A stretch of DNA of 64,000 nucleotides. It comes from Pseudoalteromonas shioyasakiensis (GTDB taxonomy: Bacteria > Pseudomonadota > Gammaproteobacteria > Enterobacterales > Alteromonadaceae). Position numbers and translations under genes: made by a program. Location: assembly GCF_024518675.1 (NCBI RefSeq), contig NZ_JANIGL010000003.1:62001-126000 (forward strand), read 5' to 3'. This document shows positions 35,921 to 47,100 of this stretch, one piece after another (the stretch's first letter is position 1; each line of letters starts with the position of its first letter). The notes beneath the pieces are model-generated. The model saw nothing but the letters and a program-made list of their open reading frames with translations, was not told where the DNA came from and ran no database searches.

Positions 35921-36730
35921 ATGATGTTGTCGCAGTTACAAGAGCTGTTCCAGCGTATCGATAAAAGTAAAATATTTCAATCATTTGTTATCGCCGTTAT
36001 TGTGGTCTCCGCGCTCACTGTAGGAGCTCATACCTATTCGTTACATCCAACAGTTGAGCTTGCTTTACATTGGATGGATATAGGGATCACTGTCTTTTTC
36101 TTAATTGAGCTGATTATCAGGTATATAGCCAGTAAAGGAATCAAAGATTTCTTTTCCAAAGGCTGGAATATCTTCGACTTTATCATTGTAGTAGGGAGTT
36201 TATACCCTGCTGCTGGTTCAACCATATTTATTGCCCGTTTATTAAGAATATTCCGCGTATTGCGCTTGGTATCTATGATCCCCGAGTTACGGTTATTGGT
36301 AAACTCACTGATCAAAGCCATCCCACAAATGGGCTATATCGGTTTATTAATGTTTGTGATTTTTTATATTTATGCAGCAATGGGCAGCATGTTATTTGCT
36401 GATATAAACCCCGTATTATGGGGGGATGTGTCTATTTCAATGTTGACTCTCTTTAGGATTGCCACATTCGAGGATTGGACTGATGTCATGTACGAAACCA
36501 TGGCGGTTTATAAGTTAAGCTGGATTTTCTACTTAACATTTATCTTTTTAACGGCGTTTGTATTTTTAAACATGATGGTCGGGGCAATTTTAGAAGTTAT
36601 GTCTGAAGAGCACCGTAACGCCCGCGAAGAGCAAGCAGATGTAGACTCATTACCTTCAACCCAAGGGCAAATCAATGAGCTTAAAGCGCAGCTTGACGAA
36701 TTGAAAGAACTTATAGTCAATAAAAAATAA
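35921..36730 (+). CDS. Single-domain voltage-gated cation channel (BacNav-like)
   Basis: This 269-aa inner-membrane channel subunit has six helices and would form a tetramer. The S4 voltage sensor carries arginines at every third position (R106, R109, R112, R115 in ARLLRIFRVLR). The selectivity filter is TFEDWTD (182-188) rather than the common TLESW. The S6 helix is followed by a C-terminal coiled coil (INELKAQLDELKELI), as in bacterial Nav channels. The extra acidic residues make Ca2+ or mixed permeability possible. It is monocistronic. Confidence 0.88.
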   Translation: MMLSQLQELFQRIDKSKIFQSFVIAVIVVSALTVGAHTYSLHPTVELALHWMDIGITVFFLIELIIRYIASKGIKDFFSKGWNIFDFIIVVGSLYPAAGSTIFIARLLRIFRVLRLVSMIPELRLLVNSLIKAIPQMGYIGLLMFVIFYIYAAMGSMLFADINPVLWGDVSISMLTLFRIATFEDWTDVMYETMAVYKLSWIFYLTFIFLTAFVFLNMMVGAILEVMSEEHRNAREEQADVDSLPSTQGQINELKAQLDELKELIVNKK

Positions 36731-36742
36731 GTGAGGTTTGAA

Positions 36743-36771
36743 GTAAAGTATTAGGCCCCCCTAATACTTTA
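36743..36771. terminator. Long hairpin after the channel gene
   Basis: Perfect arms gtaaagtattagg and cctaatactttac around a 3-nt centre. No good T tract follows (aattaaaa), so it may be an mRNA-end hairpin rather than a classic terminator. Confidence 0.5.
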
Positions 36772-36861
36772 CAATTAAAAAATAGCAAATAACTAACAAA
36801 TAATTGCATTTAATAAACTATCAATGTCTAATAAAAAAATGAGTAATTAACACTGATTACA

Positions 36862-39135
36862 ATGCATTATTTCAGCCGTTATTTTTTACTATCCGATAAA
36901 GACAATTCACACACTTTTATACCTAATTGGCGAATTAGCGCACTACGTATTATTTTAGCTACTGGGCTCATGTTATGTTTCTCTGTCCTATGCCATACTT
37001 TTAATGCAGCTATAAAGTTTGATTTAGCTTACGTAATTATATTGTCAGTCAGCTTTCTTGCAGCCATGGTGTCCCTACTTATAGCAAGTAAAAAATACTA
37101 TGTATTTTGTTCTCATACACTTTTGCTCTGTATCGTTGCGGCAACAGTATCAATGAACCTCTTTTTAAGTGATTTAAATCTCATTAAAGTTGGTTCCATG
37201 TATATGTATGCTTGCCCTATAATTGCACTAATGTTGTTAGGCACTAGAACTGCGTTATTCTATGCAATCTTAAACATTATCCCTTTCTATTTTATAATCA
37301 ACGATATAAACCTTTCTTCTTTGACTTCTATAAGCACACAACTACCAAACGCAGACTGGTATATATCTGGTTTGATATTTTTATTTTTTAATGTCTGCAT
37401 TCCCCTAGCTGTAGCACGAACAATTGTTGCAGCAAAACGATTAAATAAAACAATGAAAGAGTCAAATACATACTTAAAGGATAAAAATGAGCTTTATCGT
37501 ACTTTTTTTACAGACTCTACAATTACCAAGTTGATAATAGATAGTCAGCTAAAAATTATTGACTGTAACGATAAAGCGAGAGAATTGTTTAATTTTAAAG
37601 ATATAACATGCTATATGGAGGTAGGGCTACACACTATATTACCCACAGTGAAAATTGAATCTAAAGGTAAACGAACCCAAATAATAAAATATAAAAATAC
37701 ATACCAAAGTGTTCACTGCCAAAAAGTGTTAAGTTCAGATTATTATGTACTTCGGTTTGATGACTGCACAGAAGAACAAAAAATAAAACAAAATCTATCC
37801 GCAATGGAGCTTGAAAATAAGCGTTTACGTTATTGTGACGGGCAATCGCATTTACCAAATAGAGAATGGTTTGTATTACAAAGTGAAAGATTGATAGCTA
37901 AATATCAACGTGGTTTTTATATCGTTGTCGCACAAAGTTCAAACAGTGAATATTTAAGCCTTAAATATAATAAGAATGATTCTAAGACTTTACTTATTAC
38001 ATCACATAAGCGATTAAAAGCAATTGATGCACTATTATTTTGTGCCCATATAGGTGATGGGAAATTGGCGTTTATTCTTAATACTACGCCAATAAATGAA
38101 CCTGAACATAAGTTGCTTGACACTATTAAGCGTATCTTAGATGAACCCTACAATCTTAGAGGCACAAAGTGTCAACAAGCTTTTTTATTAGGCTTTGCCC
38201 ATTACCCAACTCAAGGTAAAGACAGTGGAAATGTCCTCAACAATGCAATAGAAGCACTTAAACTGGGTAATAATTATAAATCTATTAATCGATATGACGA
38301 GAAACGCTCACAAGCATTTTTAGAAAAACATGAAATATCAATGCTATTAGACGAAGCTCTACAAAATGGTGAGCTAGATATGCATTATCAACCTAAAGTA
38401 ACAAATGAAGGTAAGTGTATTGGCCTTGAAGCATTGGCTCGATGGAATAGCCCAACACTAGGCGTAGTTTCACCTGCGGTATTTATTCCTATCGCAGAGG
38501 AATACAGAATGATCAGCCGATTGACCGATCTAGTCATTCAAAAAGTCTGTGCACAAATTGAAATGTGGGCAAACACTAATACACCTTTAGTCCCTATTGC
38601 AATCAACATTTCGTTAATCGATTTTAGTCAAACGGATTTTATGTCAAAGCTCGTCAAGTATTTAGCTGATTTTAACGTAAAACCAAATCAAATCGAGCTA
38701 GAACTCACTGAAACATCATTAGAAGCAAATCAAGAGCACTCGTTATCATTAATTCAAAATTTACAATCGTGGGGTTTCATAATATCGGTCGATGATTTTG
38801 GTGTTGGGTATTCTAATATAGCCCGTTTAGCTGATTACCCTATCAATAAATTAAAACTAGACAGATCTTTAATTAGCCAAGTAACAACATCAATAAGACA
38901 AAAAAGTCTAGTGAAAGCAATACATGCAATGTGTAAAGAGCTTAATATTGAATGTGTCTCGGAAGGCGTTGAAACAAAATCACAAGTAGATACGATGGCT
39001 GATATGGGCTGTAAAGAGTTTCAAGGGTTTTATTTTGCAAGGCCCCTACCCGCGAATGAGTACACCAAACATATAGAGCAAAACGGATTATATTTCAATC
39101 AACAAATGAATAAGAACAGAAACTATAGCATTTAA
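36862..39135 (+). CDS. Membrane c-di-GMP phosphodiesterase (degenerate GGDEF + EAL)
   Basis: This 757-aa protein has about six helices in residues 25-195, then a PAS-like linker. The GGDEF-like region has a ruined active site (IGDGKLAF where GGDEF should be). The C-terminal EAL domain from about 500 keeps the catalytic elements: GLEALARW, AINIS, ELTETSLE, VDDFGVGYS, KLDRSL and SEGVET. It should therefore degrade c-di-GMP, with the GGDEF remnant possibly regulatory. It is convergent with asd. Confidence 0.9.
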   Translation: MHYFSRYFLLSDKDNSHTFIPNWRISALRIILATGLMLCFSVLCHTFNAAIKFDLAYVIILSVSFLAAMVSLLIASKKYYVFCSHTLLLCIVAATVSMNLFLSDLNLIKVGSMYMYACPIIALMLLGTRTALFYAILNIIPFYFIINDINLSSLTSISTQLPNADWYISGLIFLFFNVCIPLAVARTIVAAKRLNKTMKESNTYLKDKNELYRTFFTDSTITKLIIDSQLKIIDCNDKARELFNFKDITCYMEVGLHTILPTVKIESKGKRTQIIKYKNTYQSVHCQKVLSSDYYVLRFDDCTEEQKIKQNLSAMELENKRLRYCDGQSHLPNREWFVLQSERLIAKYQRGFYIVVAQSSNSEYLSLKYNKNDSKTLLITSHKRLKAIDALLFCAHIGDGKLAFILNTTPINEPEHKLLDTIKRILDEPYNLRGTKCQQAFLLGFAHYPTQGKDSGNVLNNAIEALKLGNNYKSINRYDEKRSQAFLEKHEISMLLDEALQNGELDMHYQPKVTNEGKCIGLEALARWNSPTLGVVSPAVFIPIAEEYRMISRLTDLVIQKVCAQIEMWANTNTPLVPIAINISLIDFSQTDFMSKLVKYLADFNVKPNQIELELTETSLEANQEHSLSLIQNLQSWGFIISVDDFGVGYSNIARLADYPINKLKLDRSLISQVTTSIRQKSLVKAIHAMCKELNIECVSEGVETKSQVDTMADMGCKEFQGFYFARPLPANEYTKHIEQNGLYFNQQMNKNRNYSI

Positions 39136-39158
39136 GTAATACAAAAATAACAGTACCT

Positions 39159-39185
39159 AAAAAAGAGAGCTTAAGCTCTCTTTTT
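39159..39185. terminator. Bidirectional terminator between the EAL gene and asd
   Basis: aaaaaagagagctt/aagctctcttttt: a near-perfect palindrome with A and T flanks, between convergent genes. Confidence 0.85.
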
Positions 39186-39196
39186 AGACATCTTGT

Positions 39197-40333
39197 TTAG
39201 CCTTCAACAATAATACGTAACATACGGCGAAGTGGCTCTGCTGCCCCCCACAGTAATTGGTCACCCACAGTAAACGCACTAATGTACTCAGGCCCCATAG
39301 ATAATTTACGGATTCTGCCAATCGGAATATTTAATGTACCAGTCACTTTAACCGGTGTTAAATCTGTCGCTGTAATATCACGTTCATTGGGTATCACTTT
39401 AACCCATTCGTTATGCGACGCTAAGATTTGCTCTACTTTGTCAACGCTGATGTCTTCACGTAGTTTAATAGTCATAGCTTGTGAATGACAACGCATGGCA
39501 CCAATACGTACGCATAAACCATCAACAGGAACAGGTTGCTTAGATGAGCCTAAAATTTTATTGGCTTCAACTTGCGCTTTCCATTCTTCTTTTGATTGCC
39601 CTGATGGCATAGGCACGTCAATCCATGGGATTAAACTGCCCGCTAGCGGTACACCAAATTGATCTTGTGGTAAATCACTTGATGCAATTTGCTCGGTTAC
39701 CAGCTTATCAATTTCTAAAATAGCAGCTTGTGGATCTGCAAGCTTATCAGCTACGCTTGCATGAATAGAGCCCATTTGCGCGATAAGCTCTTTCATATTA
39801 CGAGCACCGGCACCAGAGGCTGCTTGGTAAGTCATTGGGCTGACCCACTCAATCAAATCTTGCTCAAATAAACCACCTAGAGCCAATAACATGAGTGAAA
39901 CGGTACAGTTACCACCCACATAGGTTTTAACGCCTTGTTCAAGACCTTGTGCAATGACATCTTTGTTTACAGGATCAAGTACAATAATACTGTCATCGCT
40001 CATACGAAGAGCTGACGCGGCATCAATCCAATAGCCGTTCCACCCTGCTTCACGTAACTGTGGGTAAACCGCTTTAGTATAATCACCACCTTGGCAGGTG
40101 ATAATGATGTCCATTTTAGCCAGCTCTTCAATGCTAGTGGCATCGAGTAAAGGTTTTGCCTCGCCGGCTATGTCAGGCCCTAGTTGCCCTGCTTGAGAGG
40201 TGGTAAAAAAAGTGGTGTCAATATTGGCAAAATCATTTTCTTGCTGCATACGTTCTAATAACACTGAGCCAACCATGCCCCGCCAACCGACTAATCCTAC
40301 TTTTTTCATTGTTTGTTCCACTATTTGAGTCAT
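39197..40333 (-). CDS. asd: Aspartate-semialdehyde dehydrogenase
   Basis: Asd reduces aspartyl phosphate to the semialdehyde for lysine, diaminopimelate, threonine and methionine synthesis. The sequence has the NADP site [14 protein letters not shown], the active-site Cys in [10 protein letters not shown] and [11 protein letters not shown]. It is the E. coli-type Asd. Translation may begin at 40333 (378 aa) or at the second ATG at 40309 (370 aa, GTGGAA upstream), which matches E. coli Asd's N-terminus. It is normally essential for the cell wall, and here it lies on the replicon with the plasmid-type origin. Confidence 0.95.
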   Translation of the reverse strand: MTQIVEQTMKKVGLVGWRGMVGSVLLERMQQENDFANIDTTFFTTSQAGQLGPDIAGEAKPLLDATSIEELAKMDIIITCQGGDYTKAVYPQLREAGWNGYWIDAASALRMSDDSIIVLDPVNKDVIAQGLEQGVKTYVGGNCTVSLMLLALGGLFEQDLIEWVSPMTYQAASGAGARNMKELIAQMGSIHASVADKLADPQAAILEIDKLVTEQIASSDLPQDQFGVPLAGSLIPWIDVPMPSGQSKEEWKAQVEANKILGSSKQPVPVDGLCVRIGAMRCHSQAMTIKLREDISVDKVEQILASHNEWVKVIPNERDITATDLTPVKVTGTLNIPIGRIRKLSMGPEYISAFTVGDQLLWGAAEPLRRMLRIIVEG

Positions 40334-40477
40334 AAGAAATACCTAATACGTTAAAAATTAAAATTCATTGCGTGAGATTTAATTTTTAGACGAGTTAATC
40401 TAGCATTGCAGTAAATGCAAAACCAGTAATAGTCATAGAACATAAAAATATTTCATATTGATTCTGTAACTTAAAGA

Positions 40478-41281
40478 TCAATCAATGGTTATATCTTCTA
40501 AACTGGGATCTAATGCAGGTGGCGATAAATCAACGCCTTTGCGTAACTGTTTTACAACTGTTTTAAGCACCTCAATACGGGCATACCATTTATATTGTGC
40601 TGCAATAATATGCCATGGCGCAGCTTTGGTATTGGTATGAACAAACATATCGTTAATAGCATTTACATACTCACCACGTTTTTCACGATTGCGGATATCT
40701 TCGCTGGTGAGTTTCCAGCGTTTATAAGGGTCTTGCAGGCGTCCTTCAAAGCGCTTTAACTGCTCATCACTACTGATATTTAAAAACACCTTAACAATGC
40801 GTACCTCATCATCTATTAATAAGCGTTCAAATTCATTGATCTCTTGATATGCACGTTGCCACTGCTGTGAACTGGCAAGTCCCTCAACTCTTTCTACCAA
40901 AACACGGCCATAATAGGATCGATCAAAAAAGGCGATAGTGCCTGGCGCAGGTAGTTTAGTCATAAATCGATACAAATAATGTTTGCCTTGCTCTTCAGAC
41001 GTTGGTGCAGCAATCGGGTAAACAGTAAACCCTCGGGGATCTAACCGCTGCGTTAAACGCCTAATTGCACCGCCTTTGCCTGCCGCATCCCAGCCCTCTA
41101 AAACAATAACGGCGCGACGCCCTTGATGAAAATAAGCTTGCTGTACATGCAACAACTTAGTTTGCCAGTGTTTGAGCTGTCGCTTATAAGTTTGTTTATC
41201 TTTAACCGATGGCCACTGCGCTTGTGACTCGTCTAACACTAATTTATTTTTATTGAGTTTAATTTTACTAACAGAGTGCAC
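40478..41281 (-). CDS. Polyphosphate kinase 2 family protein
   Basis: PPK2 enzymes use polyphosphate to phosphorylate nucleotides. This 267-aa protein has Walker A GWDAAGKGG (63-71), the lid-side FDRSYYGRVLVERV (D120-R126 core) and the C-terminal RWKLTSEDIRNREKRGEY. It is a single-domain member; class I, II or III (ADP-, AMP- or dual-specific) is not decidable by eye. It stands alone between asd and the receptor gene. Confidence 0.92.
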   Translation of the reverse strand: MHSVSKIKLNKNKLVLDESQAQWPSVKDKQTYKRQLKHWQTKLLHVQQAYFHQGRRAVIVLEGWDAAGKGGAIRRLTQRLDPRGFTVYPIAAPTSEEQGKHYLYRFMTKLPAPGTIAFFDRSYYGRVLVERVEGLASSQQWQRAYQEINEFERLLIDDEVRIVKVFLNISSDEQLKRFEGRLQDPYKRWKLTSEDIRNREKRGEYVNAINDMFVHTNTKAAPWHIIAAQYKWYARIEVLKTVVKQLRKGVDLSPPALDPSLEDITID

Positions 41282-41348
41282 AATAATTCCTTTTCAACAA
41301 GCAGCTTGGGCATTTGTAGGTGCCAATAAGCATAGCAAACAGCTGGGC

Positions 41349-41375
41349 AAAAAAAAGCCCTACAAATGTAGGGCA
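41349..41375 (-). terminator. Terminator after the TonB-dependent receptor gene
   Basis: On the minus strand, gccctaca-ttt-gtagggc followed by eight T's, 44 bp past the receptor stop codon. Confidence 0.88.
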
Positions 41376-41418
41376 ATGAAGTGAGGTTATTGTATTCGCC
41401 TTCCTAGGCTAAACTAAG

Positions 41419-44109
41419 CTAGAACTCGTAAGAATACGCTATACTAAATTTAGTCCCTTCTTCTTTTTTCCAGAGTGATAAACCTTCTTGTTCAATTTCT
41501 TTATCTTGACCAAGAATATTTTCAACTTTAAATTTCACTTTACTGCTAAAGTTTGGAAAATAAGAATAAACTAAATCTAATGAATGGAATGATTGCTCCT
41601 CAGCGTCTTCATTACCACGAGTACCTGGTACGATTATTCTAGGCCCAAACACATTATAAACTAATGATGTTGAATGGAAGCCATCATCTGAGTCATAACC
41701 CATTTGTAAGTTAGTTACCCATTCAGAGTGACCTACAAGTCGACGCTCATTATTTGTAACAATGTTAGAAACAGAATCAGCTTCTAATGCATCTTTTAAT
41801 TGCTGTTCAAATAAAGAATCTACGCCATCAGAGTCATCAATACCAAGATTAACTGATGAATCTGACAAAGTTAAATTACCTGATACAAATATATTAGCTA
41901 AAGACGAGTCAATAAAGCTAAAGTCAGATAAAAAGTCTAACTCGATACCCGTTAACTCACCAGACTCTGCATTGGCTGTTAATAGCTGTGGTGCAGCACC
42001 GCCAACCCCAGCAAGCTCAACCATTTCAATTGGATTCTCAATATCTTTATGGAATAAAGCAACTGAGAAGTTATTTCCTGATTGCATATACCATTCGAAT
42101 CTAAAGTCAATGTTCTTTAATTTAGAGCTTTGTAAACTAGGTGAACCACGAACCAAAAACTCAGTTAACGGATCAACATAGTAACTAGAGCTAACATCAC
42201 GCATATCAGGACGAATGGTTGTTTCGCTTAAGTTTAAGCGAAATTGCATTTCTTCATCCATAATATAAGTAACCGCAAGAGACGGAAAGAAATCGTCATC
42301 TTTAATTGCTACTTCAGTGATTTCATCAGTCGTTGCATCAAATTCATTGCTATGAGCTTTAAACGGTACAGATACTTGTGCAAAATCTTCCCAACGTACA
42401 CCACCTGTAAAGCGCCATGTATTATCTAAGAAATAATCAGCCATGAAATAATAAGCATCTAGCTTATTCGCTGCAGTGTATGAATCTCCATCAGCTGTTC
42501 TATCATCAAAAATGCCAGAACCTGTAGCACTCGTGTAGAAGTCATCGTTGTTGATATTATCATCAGCGAAAATTTCATCTAAGCGAGAGCCATAGCTAAA
42601 TTCATCAGCGATGCCACGGTGAGTAATACCAAAACGCGTATTTGAAGCATCTCGAGATTTTTCAGAGAAGTCGCCACCCGCTTTTAATTCTAGCTCATAA
42701 CCATCACCATAAAATGGCATGCCCATATTCCAGCCCCAAGTATCCACCTTATCATGCAGGGTTTGAAACTCTCGGCTTAAATTTGTTGCAGAAACATCTT
42801 GCAGTTGTTCAGATTCAAAAACCCCATCGCTATAATTTTTTTGAAAAATAGCGTCAACCATACCTGGTGCATCACGATTAGCACGGCTAGTGCCTGCGTA
42901 CCAATCAACAAATAGGTTGTTATACTCTATAAAGTTATGAGTACCTTTTAACTGGCTAGAAAACATTTCGCGTTCTTCATACACGACATCGACACGACGT
43001 AATTCACGAGTTCCTTCTTCTGACTCATTGGCATCATAGAAGTTACGGTCACGCACACGATCACGCATATCATGTAAAGCAATATTAGTTAACTCAACTT
43101 TATGATTTGAGTTAAATTCATAACCCAAGTTTAAAGTTCCACTCCAGCGAACACTTTGTTCTGTAGAAGTGCCATCATAATATTGCGCGAAACATTTGTC
43201 TTCACAGCCTAAGCTACCTAGGTTGGTGCCATTTTGCTCTTGGCTGACTTCCCACTCGTTTTCATACGAAACAGCCGCTAGTACACCAAAAGTACCTAAG
43301 TCACTCTCAAATCGGTCTCCAAGTGCAACTGAAAAGTCCATACCTAATGGAACATCTTTTTCGGTTGGTCCTATGTTCCAATCAAGTGATGACATTAACG
43401 CCTGACGCTGCTCAAGTGTGGTATCAAGGTTACCTTCTATACCATCAGCAGCAAATGCATCAATGAACTCTTGGGGTAATGCACGTGTCCCATCATCACG
43501 CCCCATCCAATCATCATCACCGCCCTCATAGAAATAGCCTGTTTCACTATTACTGGTATCGTATGAAGTACCAACATCAATTTTAAATAAGAAATCACTT
43601 GGGATAGATTTAGTTCTGATGTTGACGTTACCACCACCGAAATGCGCTGGCATATCAGGTGAAAACGATTTTTGTACACTTAAGCTTTCAATAATGTCTG
43701 ATGGAAATAAATCCAAAGGAACAACTGAACGCGTAGGATCGGGACTTGGAACGTACATCCCATTTAATTGCGTACTCGAGTAACGTTCACCTAAACCACG
43801 TACATAGATAAATTTGCCATCTACAAGGGTTAAGCCTGTTACACGGCGCAGTGCTGCAGCGGCATCACCATCGCCTGTTCTTGAAATTTGATCGGCACCC
43901 ATAATATCTGCAACAAACGCTTGATTTTGACGCTCTTGCAATACGGCACCCGCACTTCCTTTTAAACGCTGTCCAACAGCGACCACTTCTTCTATCTCTT
44001 GGTCAGATTCTTGCGCTTGAGCAGAATTTATCGACAAACCCAAAAGAGCAGCAACAACTGCGTAATTTAGCTTTGAACGACCAAGTTTAGAGGGGTTAAA
44101 AGAATTCAT
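41419..44109 (-). CDS. TonB-dependent outer-membrane receptor
   Basis: This ~896-aa beta-barrel transporter uses energy from TonB. I take the ATG at 44109 (MNSFNPSKLG), preceded by GGAG; an earlier ATG at 44127 overlaps that site. A signal peptide ends near AQAQESD. A TonB box-like EEVVAVGQR is followed by the plug (RVTGLTLVDGKFIYVRGLGERY, FGGGNVNIRTKSIP), then a ~700-residue barrel ending in aromatic YSYEF. It lies 70 bp downstream of the triplicated beta-helix lipoprotein gene on the same strand and a TonB-ExbBD operon is further upstream. The substrate is unknown. Confidence 0.92.
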   Translation of the reverse strand: MNSFNPSKLGRSKLNYAVVAALLGLSINSAQAQESDQEIEEVVAVGQRLKGSAGAVLQERQNQAFVADIMGADQISRTGDGDAAAALRRVTGLTLVDGKFIYVRGLGERYSSTQLNGMYVPSPDPTRSVVPLDLFPSDIIESLSVQKSFSPDMPAHFGGGNVNIRTKSIPSDFLFKIDVGTSYDTSNSETGYFYEGGDDDWMGRDDGTRALPQEFIDAFAADGIEGNLDTTLEQRQALMSSLDWNIGPTEKDVPLGMDFSVALGDRFESDLGTFGVLAAVSYENEWEVSQEQNGTNLGSLGCEDKCFAQYYDGTSTEQSVRWSGTLNLGYEFNSNHKVELTNIALHDMRDRVRDRNFYDANESEEGTRELRRVDVVYEEREMFSSQLKGTHNFIEYNNLFVDWYAGTSRANRDAPGMVDAIFQKNYSDGVFESEQLQDVSATNLSREFQTLHDKVDTWGWNMGMPFYGDGYELELKAGGDFSEKSRDASNTRFGITHRGIADEFSYGSRLDEIFADDNINNDDFYTSATGSGIFDDRTADGDSYTAANKLDAYYFMADYFLDNTWRFTGGVRWEDFAQVSVPFKAHSNEFDATTDEITEVAIKDDDFFPSLAVTYIMDEEMQFRLNLSETTIRPDMRDVSSSYYVDPLTEFLVRGSPSLQSSKLKNIDFRFEWYMQSGNNFSVALFHKDIENPIEMVELAGVGGAAPQLLTANAESGELTGIELDFLSDFSFIDSSLANIFVSGNLTLSDSSVNLGIDDSDGVDSLFEQQLKDALEADSVSNIVTNNERRLVGHSEWVTNLQMGYDSDDGFHSTSLVYNVFGPRIIVPGTRGNEDAEEQSFHSLDLVYSYFPNFSSKVKFKVENILGQDKEIEQEGLSLWKKEEGTKFSIAYSYEF

Positions 44110-44179
44110 TATTATACTCCGAAACATGAACTAGAAGCTGGGTGAGAGCGAACTCCCACCCATGGTTATAAAAGAGGGG

Positions 44180-47100
44180 TTATTCAAGACCTACTTTTAC
44201 CCAACCTGCTGTCCAGTCAGTTTGTGCGTCCATTGCACCTATGTAATCAACTTCGTCAAAGAAGCTGTTTAAGCTTGATGAGTCAAAACCTTGCCCAAGT
44301 AATGCAGAGTCTGAAGTTGGCATGTAGCCATTCTCGCTTAAACCTAGCATAGCTGCTTCCATTACAGAGTTACCATCTTGAGCTGTAAACCAAGCCTGTG
44401 CAGTATCACCATTAATTGTTTGCTCTGTGAAATTGTTTTCAGCAGAACATGCAACTACAGAGTTAGTAATAGACAACTTACCGTCTTCTGCGTGAGGCAC
44501 AGAGTCTGAACCTATACGTAAACAGTTACTGTAGCTATCAGGGCCTGTAACAACTAAGTTTTTAATAATACCTGCAGTACCTGCACGTAAGCGCACGCCA
44601 TTTACATCAGCAGCACCAATAATGGTTACATTTGAAATTGTTGGCATTGTTAGTGGTGAAGCTTCTGAATCAAATTCAGAGTTATCAGCTTCGATTGCAT
44701 TATCACCATTTGTTGAACCTTGTTTGATAAGTACATATTGAGCATTACCAGTCCAACCAAATGACCAATCAAGTGAATCGTCACCGATATTAGTTAATAC
44801 CAAGTGGCTGATACTTGCTGTACCACCAAAGAACTCAACGCCGTCATCAAGATTTTCATGAACGTGGATGTAATCAAGCTCTGTTTGGCTACCTACACCC
44901 GCAATAGTGATACCGTTAAGCTCATCACCATTACCTAGTGTTTTACCTGCTTGTTTTACAACAACGTATTTTAATGTACCTGAATTATCTTCTGGGTCTG
45001 TACCACCGAATAAACCTGCATCACCTTCAGCCGGAACACCACAGTTTGCAAGCTCATCAGCAGTTGTTTCACCTTCTTGGTCGCCACATGAGTTAGCTGG
45101 TGCATTACCTAGTAATACTAAACCACCCCATTGACCAATATCGGTTTCAGCGCCCGTCATATCTTGTATAGACGTCATAGTGATTGGCTGAGTTGCAGAA
45201 CCAACAGCTTCAATTTTAGAACCACGACGAACCACTAAGAAGTCATCACCTGACTCACCAATTAAAGTTGTACCAAACTGAACATAAAGAGTTGCGCTAT
45301 CAGTGCGGTCACCACCTACAGCAGTACGGCCTTTCAAAATCCAGTGAGCGTCATTAGTAAGCGTTACATCTGAAGTAAACACAACATCTTGTGTTAATTG
45401 GTAAACAGGTTTATCAGTAATTTGTGGGAAGCTTGCAGAAACATCTGTAGCAAGGTTCTGAGCTAGCGCGTTTTCGATATCTGTTGGGAAGTTAGGCGTT
45501 ACAGCAACGGTCCAACCGTCCATCCAGTTATTGTCTCCGTCGAATGCACCAATGTAATCAGTCTTGGTAAAGAATCCATCCAACTCTGAAGCATCAGCAC
45601 CAGCACCTAACAGAGGTGAACCTGACTTAGGTGTGAAGCCGTCAGTCGCTAAGTTTAAGTTTGCAGATGTGAGTGTTTGGTTACCTGCTTGTCCTTCGAA
45701 CCAAGACTGTACATTGCCTGAGCCGATTGCTTCATCACCAAAGTTATTATCAGCGTTACATGCAACTACTGAGTTTTCAATTGATAACTCACCAGACTCT
45801 GCATTAGCAACTGAATCAGAACCTACGCGTAAACAATTTTGATAACCATCTGGGCCTGTGATAACAACATTACGAAGAATACCCGCAGTACCAGCACGTA
45901 GACGAATACCATTTACGCCATCAGCACCAACAACGGTAACATTAGAAATAAGTGGTTTTGTAAGCGGTGTCGCATTTGAATCAAATTCAGAGTTATCTGC
46001 TTCAAATGCATTGTCGCCGCCTACTGAACTTTGTTGGATGTAAACATTTTGTGCACGGCCTGTCCAACCGAATGACCAATCAAACGAGTCATCACCAATG
46101 TCAGTTAATACAACATTACGAACATTAACAGTACCACCAAAGAATTCGATACCGTCATCTAAGTTTTGGTGAACCTGGATATACTCAACTTTTGTTTTAG
46201 AACCAACACCACCGAATGAAATGCCGTTTAGTTCATCACCATTACCTAGTGTTTTACCAGCGTGTTTTACAACAACATAGCGAACAACACCTGAGTTATC
46301 TTCTGGGTCTGTACCACCAAATAAGCCTGCATCACCTTCAGCCGGAACGCCACAGTTAGCAAGCTCATCAGCGGTAGTTTCACCTTCTTGGTCACCACAA
46401 GAGTTTGCTGGTGCATTACCTAAAAGAACTAAACCACCCCATTGACCTATGCCTGTTTCAGCACCTGTCATATCTTGGATTGAAGTCATTGTAATTGGTG
46501 CAGTTGCATTACCATTTGCATTAATTTGAGAGCCACGACGAACAACTAAGAAGTCATCACCTGTCTCACCAATTAATGTAGTACCTGCTTGAATATAAAG
46601 TGTTGCACTATTTTCACGGTCACCACCAACTGCGGTACGACCATTTAAGATCCAGTGTACATCGTTTGTTAATGTTGCATCAGCAGTGAATTCAGTATCT
46701 TCGGTTAAGCGGTATACAGGTTTATCAGTAATTTGTGGGAACTCACTTGATACATCCGTTGCAAAACCTTGAGCTTGTGCGTTCTCAATATCAGTTGGGA
46801 AACCACCGTTAATCGCAACTGTCCAACCTTCCATCCAGTTAGTCGTGCCATCAAATGCACCGACTTGACCATTTGCCAACAATGGTGAGCCAGCTAATGG
46901 CATATAACCATTGTCATCAAGCATTAAATCAGCAGGTGTTAATGTTTGGTTTGCGTCTTGCCCTTCAAACCACGCTTGAACAGTACCGCCATTAATTGTC
47001 TCGCTGCCAAAGTTGTTAGCAGGTGTTTGACATGCAACGATAGAGTTGGTGATAGTTAAAGAACCATCTTCAGCACGAGGCACAGAATCAGAGCCAACAC

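Noticed and set aside
44907..46043. Plus-strand ORFs within the lipoprotein gene (44907-45134, 45564-45842, 45858-46043)
   Set aside because: They are antisense shadows of the repeated coding sequence, low-complexity Ser/Pro translations with no start signals.
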